Source: Gracilimonas tropica DSM 19535 (GTDB taxonomy: Bacteria > Bacteroidota > Rhodothermia > Balneolales > Balneolaceae). Taken from it: a stretch of 53,725 nt of DNA. A program made the translations under genes and the position numbers. Positions 10,158-18,074 of the stretch are shown piece after piece (positions within the stretch are counted from its first letter, which is position 1; every line of letters starts with the position of its first letter). Under the pieces are notes generated by a model. The model was not told where the DNA came from, made no database searches, and saw nothing but the letters and a program-made list of their open reading frames with translations. The DNA lies in contig NZ_AQXG01000011.1 of assembly GCF_000375425.1 (NCBI RefSeq), positions 1 to 53,725 on the forward strand. The letters run 5' to 3'.

Positions 10158-11006
10158 TTACCACATCCATCCAAAAATGAAGGAGATCTGTGCTGATCCG
10201 AAATATTTGCGTGGGTCGTTTGCTTTTTCGAGTGGAGCAAAAGCGTTTTCGCCAACCTGTACCACATCAGACGATCCTACCCCGCATGGATTTATGGGTG
10301 CCTGGTTGATGCGTGTCAGGTCAGGTGCACAGGGTTCAAGCACCTGGATACCTTTGCTGAAATAATTCATGGTATATCCAAACTGAACACTGGAGAGGTT
10401 ATTGAATTTTTCTCCGAAATCAATACCTATCACAAACTCTCCTCCAAAACCCCAGTGACTGTCAGCTTGCTTCCATCCGGTAAAAACATCATTTACCTGT
10501 TCGGAAAATCCATAGATCAGCCGGTCATTTTCTCTAAAACCATTGTCATTCAGGTCATTGAAATAGGGATAAGAAAACGCATATGTCGGGCCTGCACTGA
10601 GTGAAGAATAAACCCTGAAGTTATCAGAAATGTCCTCAGCAAAGAAACGCTTCTTCAGTCCTACATAAAGAGGAAACGACAAGATTCGTTTGTATTTCTC
10701 CGGAACCGTTCTGAATCCGAAATAGTAGTCGATAAAAGTCTGTTCGGTAGGGTCTTTCAGGGCTGAAATTTTCAACGTTGCTATAGCCTCTGTGTATGGA
10801 TTTAATCCAAAGCGAAATTGACCTCCGGCACCAACACCAAAATCATTCAGAGAGAAATTAAATCCAAAGCCAGTACGATATCCTTCATCAAAAAGGTTTC
10901 TGGGTTTTTCTTTTTCAAGCACTTCAGGCTCCCCAAATTGTGCATAAGCATTAAAACCCCCGGCAGTGAAAGCAAATAAAAGTGTAAAAAAGATAAGTTT
11001 TTTCAT
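10158..11006 (-). CDS. Secreted outer-membrane beta-barrel-type protein, unidentified
   Basis: About 282 aa with a clear signal peptide (MKKLIFFTLLFAFTAGG..., cleavage after AYAQ). The body is rich in alternating aromatic/Gly strands (RTGFGFNFSLNDFGVGAGG; FGGEFVIGIDFG) and ends with FIFGWMW, an aromatic terminus typical of outer-membrane barrels. The ATG at 11006 is preferred over an adjacent TTG. No family recognised; function unknown. Convergent with the HAD phosphatase gene. Confidence 0.7.
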   Translation of the reverse strand: MKKLIFFTLLFAFTAGGFNAYAQFGEPEVLEKEKPRNLFDEGYRTGFGFNFSLNDFGVGAGGQFRFGLNPYTEAIATLKISALKDPTEQTFIDYYFGFRTVPEKYKRILSFPLYVGLKKRFFAEDISDNFRVYSSLSAGPTYAFSYPYFNDLNDNGFRENDRLIYGFSEQVNDVFTGWKQADSHWGFGGEFVIGIDFGEKFNNLSSVQFGYTMNYFSKGIQVLEPCAPDLTRINQAPINPCGVGSSDVVQVGENAFAPLEKANDPRKYFGSAQISFIFGWMW

Positions 11007-11162
11007 CAAAAAAGTGTGTTAAATGAGGTTCTGAGTGCTTTTATCATAATTGGAACGAAAAATTCAATAAAATCTTATTGTGTTAATACAATATCCTTTT
11101 ATTTTCAGCACAAATTTTGATACTAAACAAAGCTATAAAATAATTAATTCAAGCTATAAAGC

Positions 11163-11549
11163 ATGAATTCACATACAACTTATTTTGTATTTGGGCCAAC
11201 TGCAACGCTTCGCAGAATGTCTTCTAAAATGTTTAAAGAACATCCGCCCAAATTTTTATATGAATATTCTCCTGAAGGCTCTAAAGAAACCATTTATGTA
11301 GCCGTTTACGAAGAATACGAGAAACAGATCAACTCCAGTGTTACACTTACCTGTATTGTGGAGAGCCTTGGAAAGCATAACAAGATCGTGCTCAAAAAAA
11401 CCGGTGGACGCATGGGTTTTAGAGGCAGTTCTCTTTCCGAAGAACGAAATGTAGAATCAAATGTAATTGATTTCATTCTCGACTTCTCTAAACGTCATGG
11501 CCTTACCCTTCAGGAAGAGCAACCTCCGGCCCCAGCAGAGGAAGATTAA
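11163..11549 (+). CDS. Conserved-looking hypothetical protein upstream of prmC
   Basis: 128 aa, soluble, mixed alpha/beta composition, with a central YVAVYEEYEKQ and a basic KIVLKKTGGRMGFRGSS stretch; the tail is Pro/Glu-rich and probably disordered. It ends 3 nt before the prmC start, so the two are probably co-transcribed. I do not recognise the family. ATG start at 11163 after an AT-rich region. Confidence 0.7.
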   Translation: MNSHTTYFVFGPTATLRRMSSKMFKEHPPKFLYEYSPEGSKETIYVAVYEEYEKQINSSVTLTCIVESLGKHNKIVLKKTGGRMGFRGSSLSEERNVESNVIDFILDFSKRHGLTLQEEQPPAPAEED

Positions 11550-11552
11550 TTC

Positions 11553-12425
11553 ATGCCTGAAGTTCCTTCCGTTTGGACGGTGCTTGGGATGCTTGAATGG
11601 GCCACAGAATATTTTGAGGAAAGAGGCGTAAAATCTCCACGCTTTAGCATCGAATGGCTCCTTGCTGATGCACTGTCTATCAAGAGATTAGATTTGTACC
11701 TGGAATACGACCGCCCACTTTCTTCAGAGGAATTGGACATAATACGTCCAATGGTCAAACGTCGTGCCCGGCATGAACCTCTCCAATATATTACCGGCGA
11801 AACGGATTTTCACCGTGTTACTTTAAAAGTAAAACCCGGTGTACTAATTCCCAGGCAGGAAACCGAGGAACTGGTCGACTGGATCCTGAAATCCTATCCG
11901 AGTGATTCAAAATTAACCGTATTGGATATAGGTACCGGCTCTGGCTGCATTCCCATTGCTTTGAAAAATGAGCGACCAGACTGGGAGGTCTATGCTACCG
12001 ATATCTCTCCGGAAGCCCTTGACATTGCCAAAGAGAATGCAGCGCTGAACAACGTAGAAATATATTTTGAGCAGGACGACCTGTTTACAAACACTGCTTT
12101 TCCTGACGTCTCTTTTGATCTAGTCATATCAAACCCGCCTTACATCCTGAGAGAGGAAGAGTCTGCCTTAGACAAAGAAGTGAAAGACTATGAACCTGCG
12201 CTCGCATTATTCTGTGAATCAACCGATAACATGTACCGGGCTATAGAACAACTTTGCAGCCAAAAACTAACAAAAGATGGCTCCCTTTTTTTAGAAATCC
12301 ATGAGAATCATTCCGATGAAGTGCTTGAGCTTTTTCTGAACCGTAATTGGAACGGTTTCATAAAAAAAGACTATAGCGATAAGCCTCGTTTTTTTAAGGG
12401 TAAAAAAACTAAAAATTCAGGTTGA
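11553..12425 (+). CDS. prmC: Peptide chain release factor N5-glutamine methyltransferase
   Basis: Methylates the Gln of the GGQ motif in release factors RF1/RF2 using S-adenosylmethionine. 290 aa with the N-terminal helical domain (to about 85, with EPLQYITGE), the SAM-binding motif LDIGTGSGCIPIAL (about 128-141) and the catalytic NPPYI (about 196-200), all diagnostic. It sits upstream of the candidate oriC/dnaA region, on the same strand. Confidence 0.95.
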   Translation: MPEVPSVWTVLGMLEWATEYFEERGVKSPRFSIEWLLADALSIKRLDLYLEYDRPLSSEELDIIRPMVKRRARHEPLQYITGETDFHRVTLKVKPGVLIPRQETEELVDWILKSYPSDSKLTVLDIGTGSGCIPIALKNERPDWEVYATDISPEALDIAKENAALNNVEIYFEQDDLFTNTAFPDVSFDLVISNPPYILREEESALDKEVKDYEPALALFCESTDNMYRAIEQLCSQKLTKDGSLFLEIHENHSDEVLELFLNRNWNGFIKKDYSDKPRFFKGKKTKNSG

Positions 12426-12466
12426 AATTCATTCTTTTTTTAAAGGACATTTACTTAACATTGAAA

Positions 12467-12475
12467 TGTGGATAA
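12467..12475 (+). promoter_or_regulatory. DnaA box 1
   Basis: Perfect TGTGGATAA (complement TTATCCACA), followed by CTTGTGGAAA, a possible second weak box. Confidence 0.7.
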
Positions 12476-12629
12476 CTTGTGGAAAAAAATTTCCTGCTAA
12501 TTTACCCCCCATTACAAAAAGGTTATTTCCGTGTTACGCCAATATTAAGGGCTGTCAAGAGCTATTTGATGATTTTTTATAAAAACTCTTATTCAACTGC
12601 AGCGCAATGACTTACGTGCTTAATTAAAA

Positions 12630-12638
12630 TGTGGATAA
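12630..12638 (+). promoter_or_regulatory. DnaA box 2
   Basis: Perfect TGTGGATAA in the same orientation as the other two boxes. Confidence 0.7.
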
Positions 12639-12728
12639 CTTTTCTGTAATCGTGAATCTTGCGTTTGACAAGTGCCCGATAAATCACCATTTTCTCAGCT
12701 GTACAAAGTCAGCTACACTTTTGCGGTC

Positions 12729-12737
12729 TGTGGATAA
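12729..12737 (+). promoter_or_regulatory. DnaA box 3
   Basis: Perfect TGTGGATAA, 59 nt before the dnaA start codon, a position suited to autoregulation of dnaA. Confidence 0.7.
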
Positions 12738-12795
12738 CTGACTTTGGTTTGATCTAAGAAACATTAAGCTACACCTTGAAGGGGGATTAGGAAAA

Positions 12796-14241
12796 TTGCA
12801 CGAGCTATCGGTTGAATCGGCATGGGATAAATGCCTTGAGATTATAAAAGACAATATCAGCTACCAAAAGTATAAATCTTGGTTCGAACCCATTAAACCG
12901 GTAACCCTAAAAGACGGAACGCTCACCATTCAGGTTCCCAGTCAGTTTTGGTATGAATGGCTGGAAGAGCATTACTATAATATGTTGCGTTCCACGCTCG
13001 CAAAAGTTCTGGGCCCGGAAGGCAAACTGGAGTATTCCATCGTAATGGAAAAATCTGACCAATTCGAAAACAACCGCTCTGTTCGTATGCCTCAACGGCC
13101 CATGGGACCTGTTCAGCCTCAGGAGTCTAATGGCTTTCCGGAGTATCACCCTGAGCGCATTGAAAACCCATTTGTAATACCCGGTATTCGAAAAACCAAG
13201 ATCGATTCCAATCTCAACAACAACTATGTCTTCGAACGCTTTATAGAGGGTGATTGCAACCGATTAGCCAGGTCTGCAGCCATGGCCATTGCAGATAATC
13301 CGGGAAGCAACTCCTTCAATCCGTTTTTTGTGTACGGCCCTACCGGTTTAGGAAAAACACATTTGGTGCAAAGCATCGGAAATAAGATCAAAGAAAAATA
13401 CGGAGACGAAAAGTCGGTTCTTTATATTTCTTCTGAAGCCTTCACTAATGAATTTGTGCATGCCATCCGGAATAATCGTGCCAGTGAGTTTTCCATGTTC
13501 TACCGCAATATTGATGTATTAATGGTAGATGACATCCAGTTCTTTAGCGGTAAAGAGAAAACTCAGGAAGAATTCTTCCACATTTTCAACGCCCTTCACC
13601 AGGATGGAAAACAGATCATCCTAAGCAGTGACCGTGCACCAAAAGATGTCCCTGATATTGAAGAACGCCTGATTTCCCGCTTCAGCTGGGGTTTGAGTGC
13701 CGACCTTAAAATGCCGGAATACGAAACGCGCTATGCCATCCTGGAACGAAAAGCCCACGACAATGGAATTGAGATCGATCCTCAAATCATTGAATTCATA
13801 GCACACAACTTCAAATCGAATGTTCGGGATCTGGAAGGAGCCATCATCAAATTATTGGCCCATGCGTCGCTTCAGAATATTGATGATATCGATCTTGCGA
13901 TGGCCAAGCGTGTCCTTAAAGACATGGTAAAAGAATCCAATACACAGATCTCCATTGAACAGATCCAAAATTATGTTTGTGATTACTTTGGTATCGACAC
14001 CAATAAAGTGCGCGAGAAAACCCGTAAGCAGGAAATTGTAGAAGCCCGGCAGATCGCCATGTTTCTTTCCAAAAAGTTTACAAAATCCAGCTTGAAAACT
14101 ATTGGACTTCATTTTGGCGGACGCGACCACTCCACGGTGATTCATGCTATTTCTACTGTTGAGGAACGTATTTCTACCAGTCCTAAGCACAAACGAATGG
14201 TTGAAGAACTTCATCAGCGCATTGAAGTAGCCAGCCTCTGA
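12796..14241 (+). CDS. dnaA: Chromosomal replication initiator protein DnaA
   Basis: AAA+ initiator of chromosome replication, 481 aa. Domain I (1-80), a variable linker (about 85-130), AAA+ module with Walker A GPTGLGKT (181-188) and Walker B LMVDD (242-246), and the DNA-binding domain IV with GGRDHSTVIHAI (441-452). The TTG start is supported by GGGGG upstream (12781-12785) and by alignment of domain I (HELSVESAWDKCLEII). Upstream DnaA boxes suggest autoregulation. folB follows after 4 nt. Confidence 0.98.
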   Translation: MHELSVESAWDKCLEIIKDNISYQKYKSWFEPIKPVTLKDGTLTIQVPSQFWYEWLEEHYYNMLRSTLAKVLGPEGKLEYSIVMEKSDQFENNRSVRMPQRPMGPVQPQESNGFPEYHPERIENPFVIPGIRKTKIDSNLNNNYVFERFIEGDCNRLARSAAMAIADNPGSNSFNPFFVYGPTGLGKTHLVQSIGNKIKEKYGDEKSVLYISSEAFTNEFVHAIRNNRASEFSMFYRNIDVLMVDDIQFFSGKEKTQEEFFHIFNALHQDGKQIILSSDRAPKDVPDIEERLISRFSWGLSADLKMPEYETRYAILERKAHDNGIEIDPQIIEFIAHNFKSNVRDLEGAIIKLLAHASLQNIDDIDLAMAKRVLKDMVKESNTQISIEQIQNYVCDYFGIDTNKVREKTRKQEIVEARQIAMFLSKKFTKSSLKTIGLHFGGRDHSTVIHAISTVEERISTSPKHKRMVEELHQRIEVASL

Positions 14242-14245
14242 CCGC

Positions 14246-14605
14246 ATGGATACCCTCACCATCAAAGGGATGAAATTTCGCGGACTTCACGGAGTTCACG
14301 ATTTTGAAAAAAAAGAGGGGAATGATTTTGAGGTAGACGTCATCTTTCAGGCAGATCTTTCCAGCGCCGGCAAATCAGATGCACTCTCCGATGCCATCGA
14401 CTACACCAATGTTCATGCAATCGCCCAGAAAATAATGACCGGATCATCAAAAGATCTTATCGAGCACTTGTGTTTTGAGATCGGAACGGGTATTACAGAA
14501 GCCTTTCCGGGTCAACCCAATTTTACCGTTGCTGTGCGGAAATTAAATCCCCCGCTGGATTCTGAAACAGAGTACACCGAAGTAAGGATGTCATGGCCGA
14601 GGTAG
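14246..14605 (+). CDS. folB: Dihydroneopterin aldolase
   Basis: Folate pathway enzyme that splits dihydroneopterin to 6-hydroxymethyl-dihydropterin and glycolaldehyde. 119 aa, normal length; MDTLTIKGMKFRGLHGVHDFEKKEG-type N-terminus, DYTNVHAIAQ and the C-terminal VAVRKLNPPL are family hallmarks. It overlaps folK by 13 nt, so the two consecutive folate steps are translationally linked, downstream of dnaA. Confidence 0.95.
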   Translation: MDTLTIKGMKFRGLHGVHDFEKKEGNDFEVDVIFQADLSSAGKSDALSDAIDYTNVHAIAQKIMTGSSKDLIEHLCFEIGTGITEAFPGQPNFTVAVRKLNPPLDSETEYTEVRMSWPR

Positions 14606-15081
14606 TTATTGCGCTCGGCTCAAACTTGAACGATCCTTACCGTCAGCTGCAAACGGCAGCTACTTTTTTAGAGGAGATTTCTTCCGTAAGAATTATCAAA
14701 TCTCCCATTTACAGATCTGAGCCGGTCGGCCCTTCCGAACAAGACTTTTTGAATGCCGTTGCCGTAATTCAAACCAACGATCAACCGGAACAACTTTTTC
14801 AGAAACTTAAAGAGCAGGAGCGGGCCCAAGGCCGACCTTCGCGCTATCCGAAATGGACCGCCCGCACATTAGACTTAGATATAATTGCCTGGGATGACTT
14901 GGTCATTGAAACAGATAGCCTTATCATACCTCATCAGGAATATTCCCGGCGTTTATTTGTTCTGTTGCCTTTAAAGGACCTTTTTCCTGATTGGAAAGAC
15001 CCTGTTTCCGCTCAACCGATCGATGAGATGATTGAGCATGCGCCGGAACTAGATATTGACCAAACAATGCTGAACTGGTAG
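14593..15081 (+). CDS. folK: 6-hydroxymethyl-7,8-dihydropterin pyrophosphokinase
   Basis: Transfers pyrophosphate from ATP to 6-hydroxymethyl-dihydropterin, the step after FolB. 162 aa. IALGSNLNDPYRQL at the N-terminus, YRSEPVGPSEQDFLNAV, and the signature WTARTLDLDIIAWDD (about 93-107) with the metal-binding Asp pair are intact. In the folB-folK-kinase operon; ATG overlaps the folB end. Confidence 0.96.
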   Translation: MAEVVIALGSNLNDPYRQLQTAATFLEEISSVRIIKSPIYRSEPVGPSEQDFLNAVAVIQTNDQPEQLFQKLKEQERAQGRPSRYPKWTARTLDLDIIAWDDLVIETDSLIIPHQEYSRRLFVLLPLKDLFPDWKDPVSAQPIDEMIEHAPELDIDQTMLNW

Positions 15082-15084
15082 CTG

Positions 15085-15726
15085 ATGCCAAACCCATATG
15101 ATTTTATTGCGATAGAAGGTGTAATTGGAGCGGGTAAAACTTCGCTCGCCTCTCTTTTAGCCGAACGTCAAAATGCACGGCTCGTTTTAGAAGAATTTGA
15201 AGACAACCCTTTTCTTCCCAAATTTTATGAAGACCGGGAACGCTATGCTTTTCAAACGCAATTGGCTTTTTTAGCCAGTCGTTTTAAGCAGCAGCAAAAC
15301 ATGATGAGTCAGGATCTTTTTCATCAGCTTACAATCTCGGATTATATTTTTGATAAAGACCGCATTTTCGCACGGCTCAATTTAGATCAGGATGAACTGG
15401 CTTTGTATGATAATATTTTTAGCATTATGACCGGTATTGCGGCTCAACCCGATCTCATTATTTACATTCAATCATCCGTTGAGCGGCTGATGGAGAATAT
15501 TGAAAATAGGGGACGTGATTATGAGCGAAATATTACCCCGGAATACCTTAAAGAATTGAATGATGCTTATAATCACTTTTTCCACCATTACAACCGGGCT
15601 CCGCTTATTATTCTGAATGCTACAGAGATAGATTTTGTGAATAATAAAGAGCACCTTGATTACATTGAACAACAAATATTCGATCAGCCGGTTCGAACCA
15701 ATACCCACATTCACATTGCCCCATAA
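15085..15726 (+). CDS. Deoxynucleoside kinase (dAK/dGK-type)
   Basis: Salvage kinase that phosphorylates deoxynucleosides. 213 aa; P-loop GVIGAGKTS (about 13-21), the substrate region EEFEDNPFLPKFYEDRERYA, and SDYIFDKDRIFA (about 88-99) with the family's acidic/basic pair, then a LID region with Arg residues (ENRGRDYERN). The form matches bacterial deoxyadenosine/deoxyguanosine kinases; the exact base preference is not determinable. It starts 3 nt after folK. Confidence 0.92.
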   Translation: MPNPYDFIAIEGVIGAGKTSLASLLAERQNARLVLEEFEDNPFLPKFYEDRERYAFQTQLAFLASRFKQQQNMMSQDLFHQLTISDYIFDKDRIFARLNLDQDELALYDNIFSIMTGIAAQPDLIIYIQSSVERLMENIENRGRDYERNITPEYLKELNDAYNHFFHHYNRAPLIILNATEIDFVNNKEHLDYIEQQIFDQPVRTNTHIHIAP

Positions 15727-15731
15727 GCACC

Positions 15732-15929
15732 ATGCTTAAGTTTATATTTTTTAGCATCGTATTTTTCTTTTTAGTACGATATATAAATCGATTGTTCTTA
15801 CCTTCCAATAAGCGCCAGCAACAATTTGATCCGTTTAGAGGCGGATCTCGCTCCGGCTTCAGGCGCAAAAAGCATTTTGATGAAATTGAAGAAGCCGAAT
15901 ACGAAGACCTTTCTAACAAAGACAACTAA
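15732..15929 (+). CDS. Small single-helix membrane protein, DUF4834-like
   Basis: 65 aa. An N-terminal hydrophobic helix (about 3-19, FIFFSIVFFFLVRYI) precedes a basic stretch and an acidic tail (IEEAEYEDLS), the pattern of the short DUF4834 proteins found in this phylum. It begins 5 nt after the kinase gene and 9 nt before the TPR gene, so it is part of the operon. Function unknown. Confidence 0.75.
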   Translation: MLKFIFFSIVFFFLVRYINRLFLPSNKRQQQFDPFRGGSRSGFRRKKHFDEIEEAEYEDLSNKDN

Positions 15930-15938
15930 AGATCACTC

Positions 15939-16484
15939 ATGAACTTCGAAGAGAAACTGAACAAAGGATATGAACTTCTGCAAGAAAAGGATATTGACTA
16001 TGCCCTTGATGTAGCCCGTGAACTTCAAAAAGAATTTCCGGATTCACACGAGGCCTGGTACCTGGAAGCATTGGTGATGCAGCAACTGAATCAATGGGAT
16101 CATAGCCAAAAAGCTATTGAGAAGGCGATTTCCCTTTCGGATGAGCATGCTGCTTACTTCAATCTGCGCGGGAATGTTCGTATGCAGCTCGAGAAGCTGG
16201 ATGAAGCGGAAAAGGATTTTGACAAAGCGATTGAGATCAACGACAGTTCAGCGGCTCACCGAAATAAAGTAATGCTGATGCTGATGACCGACCGCGGTCA
16301 AGAAGCGATTCCCTATCTTATACAGCGCATCAAAAACGACCCGAAGGATGCCGAAAACTGGATCCTGATGGGCGACATGATCAACAAAGGCGGACAGCCT
16401 GACAAAGCACGTACGTATTACGAGCAGGCACTGAAGATCGATCCTGATAACGAGTATGCACAACGACAACTCGAAGAAGAATAG
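15939..16484 (+). CDS. Tetratricopeptide-repeat protein
   Basis: 181 aa, almost wholly TPR helices: units near residues 39-72, 73-106 and 140-173, the last with the usual PDKARTYYEQALKIDPDN. No signal peptide, so probably cytosolic. TPR proteins mediate protein contacts; the partner is unknown. Last gene of the folB operon, followed 203 nt later by a terminator. Confidence 0.88.
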   Translation: MNFEEKLNKGYELLQEKDIDYALDVARELQKEFPDSHEAWYLEALVMQQLNQWDHSQKAIEKAISLSDEHAAYFNLRGNVRMQLEKLDEAEKDFDKAIEINDSSAAHRNKVMLMLMTDRGQEAIPYLIQRIKNDPKDAENWILMGDMINKGGQPDKARTYYEQALKIDPDNEYAQRQLEEE

Positions 16485-16560
16485 AACATCCAACAAGGAA
16501 CATCGAAAGTTTTGAACGCTGAAGTATCATTGGCAAAACTATTCTACTGACTTACCTGTC

Positions 16561-16589
16561 TCGCTCCTACGCTCTGAGTTGGAGCGAAT
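16561..16589. repeat. Short palindromic repeat remnant
   Basis: TCGCTCC (16561-16567) and GGAGCGA (16581-16587) flank ACGCTCTGAGT; its right half resembles the ACGCTCTGCGTCG...AGCGAAT unit at about 7837-7857. The rest of 16485-16687 shows nothing else. Confidence 0.45.
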
Positions 16590-16687
16590 ACCCCGATAGA
16601 ACTATTGGCTTGGGCCATTCGTCTCATTATTGAAAAAGAGCAATTCGCCTAAGCCTGTGAGCTATCTGAACGGATATTCACAGCAAG

Positions 16688-16719
16688 AACCCATTCAATA
16701 AATTTGGATGGGTTTTTTT
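16688..16719 (+). terminator. Terminator after the TPR gene
   Basis: Stem AACCCAT / ATGGGTT with partly paired loop (TCAA...TTGG), followed by seven T. Confidence 0.75.
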
Positions 16720-16730
16720 ATTTAAACGAA

Positions 16731-16762
16731 TTGAATTTTGGAAGGTAAAAGTGCTATCTTTG
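16731..16762 (+). promoter_or_regulatory. Promoter of tRNA-Leu
   Basis: TTG at 16731-16733 and a perfect TAnnTTTG -7 element, TATCTTTG at 16755-16762, spaced by 21 nt, end 23 nt before the tRNA. This is the primary-sigma promoter pattern of Bacteroidota. Confidence 0.65.
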
Positions 16763-16785
16763 TCGCCCTTCCCAAATCTACTTTT

Positions 16786-16869
16786 GCTCACGTGGCGGAA
16801 CTGGTAGACGCGTGCGCTTGAGGGGCGTATGGCCTAACGGCCGTGGAGGTTCGATTCCTCTCGTGAGCA
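16786..16869 (+). tRNA. tRNA-Leu(GAG)
   Basis: Acceptor arms GCTCACG / CGTGAGC, D-arm with GGTAGACGCG, anticodon stem TGCGC/GCGTA around loop TTGAGGG giving anticodon GAG (16820-16822), a long class-II variable arm (GGCCTAACGGCC) and T-arm GGTTCGATTCC. The CCA is not encoded. It would decode CUC/CUU codons. Confidence 0.95.
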
Positions 16870-16874
16870 CTTTT

Positions 16875-16911
16875 AAAAGCCTGTTTCTATTTTTAGAGAC
16901 AGGCTTTTTTT
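16875..16911 (+). terminator. tRNA-Leu terminator
   Basis: Stem AAAAGCCTGTTTCT / AGAGACAGGCTTTT with one G-T pair and a run of seven T, directly after the tRNA. Confidence 0.85.
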
Positions 16912-16987
16912 GTTTCCCTTACCTGTTTGACTTTCAAGTATTTATATAGTAATTACTACTTAATTAGTATTTACAAGCACTATCATA

Positions 16988-18046
16988 ATGGCTTCAATAA
17001 AAACTGTATCGTTACTCATCCTTCTTTCAGGAATTTTCGGGTGTACAAAGACAGAAAAGTCAGAGATCACCAAAACGCAGGAGGTTTATATTGACTCTCT
17101 CTATACTTTTGCAGATTTCGAAAGTCATGATATAGCCAACCCCACCGAAATAGAAATTACCGCTGATGATCTGATTGCTATTGCAGATTACGGAACACAA
17201 GAAATCACTTTGTTAACTCCCGATGGAAAGATCGTTTCTACTTTTGGAAGGCAAGGAAGGGGACCTGGGGATTTCCTAAACATTCGCCATATGTATGATC
17301 TGGGAGATAAATTAGCTGTTTTTGATAGTCATGCCAACCGGGTTACTCATTTCGATTATGAAGGGAATCTTTTAACCACTTATGACCTCCCTTCCGAAGC
17401 AATGAACAAGGACTTCACACTGGTCAATGATTCTTTGTATGTAGTTAACAGAGAAGGAATTGAAGGATATTTGTTTAAACTTCAAAGTTTAAACAATAAT
17501 ACTTTACAAACATTTGGAAAACCAAATGTAAGATGGGAAGATCGGGGCACCTTAGCAGATAGTTACTACGAACTGACATCTGGAAATACACCAGAGCGAC
17601 AAAAGAACAGAGCCAAACTACAATCAGATGGAAAGTACTTATATGTCTTCTTCGAGGCCCTAAGTGCAATGCAAAAGTATGATCTGGAGGGAAACTTACT
17701 TTGGCACTCGAATATTAATCTGCCCCACAATAAGGAGATCTTTGAAAGTAAAGTTCAAAGTGCTAAAAAGTATAGCTCAACAAAAAGTGTAGCTATTTTA
17801 GATTATGCTACAGAATTTCAAGTGATTCAAGATCATATCTATATTCTAACGAGAAGACCTCCCGGTGGAAAACAGGTTTTAGTAAAACTGAACGAAAGAC
17901 AAGGAATAGAAACCATTTATCATTTTCCTGAAGGACATGAATTTTGTTTTGATTTCGACATTCAACCCAGAACAAATATGCTGTACTTAACTAACTGCCT
18001 TTCTTCAACTGTAAAACGAGCTGTTTTACCAACATTAGATCACTAA
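16988..18046 (+). CDS. 6-bladed beta-propeller lipoprotein (first of a pair)
   Basis: 352 aa lipoprotein: signal peptide with lipobox IFGC (Cys19). The body shows NHL/6-bladed propeller units, including the typical STFGRQGRGPGDFLNI (about 80-95) and LAVFDSHANRVTHFDYEGN. Proteins of this type are common in the phylum as exported, often uncharacterised, ligand-binding propellers. The next gene is a paralogue 28 nt downstream on the same strand, so the pair is an apparent tandem duplication and probably one transcript. Confidence 0.85.
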   Translation: MASIKTVSLLILLSGIFGCTKTEKSEITKTQEVYIDSLYTFADFESHDIANPTEIEITADDLIAIADYGTQEITLLTPDGKIVSTFGRQGRGPGDFLNIRHMYDLGDKLAVFDSHANRVTHFDYEGNLLTTYDLPSEAMNKDFTLVNDSLYVVNREGIEGYLFKLQSLNNNTLQTFGKPNVRWEDRGTLADSYYELTSGNTPERQKNRAKLQSDGKYLYVFFEALSAMQKYDLEGNLLWHSNINLPHNKEIFESKVQSAKKYSSTKSVAILDYATEFQVIQDHIYILTRRPPGGKQVLVKLNERQGIETIYHFPEGHEFCFDFDIQPRTNMLYLTNCLSSTVKRAVLPTLDH

Positions 18047-18074
18047 ACCTCTTTCAATAAACAAAGCTACCTTT

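Larger units (their letters stand above)
12426..12795. other. Candidate oriC / dnaA upstream region
   Basis: A 370-bp AT-rich gap before dnaA holds three perfect DnaA boxes (TGTGGATAA) in one orientation at 12467-12475, 12630-12638 and 12729-12737, with related TGTGGAAAA-type sequence beside the first and AT tracts between (about 12565-12600). No gene is found. The same boxes could serve dnaA autoregulation only; origin activity cannot be shown from sequence. Confidence 0.6.

Noticed and set aside
13852-14265. A 137-codon frame opposite dnaA
   Set aside because: It is antisense to the conserved DnaA C-terminal domain, which fully explains the open frame.
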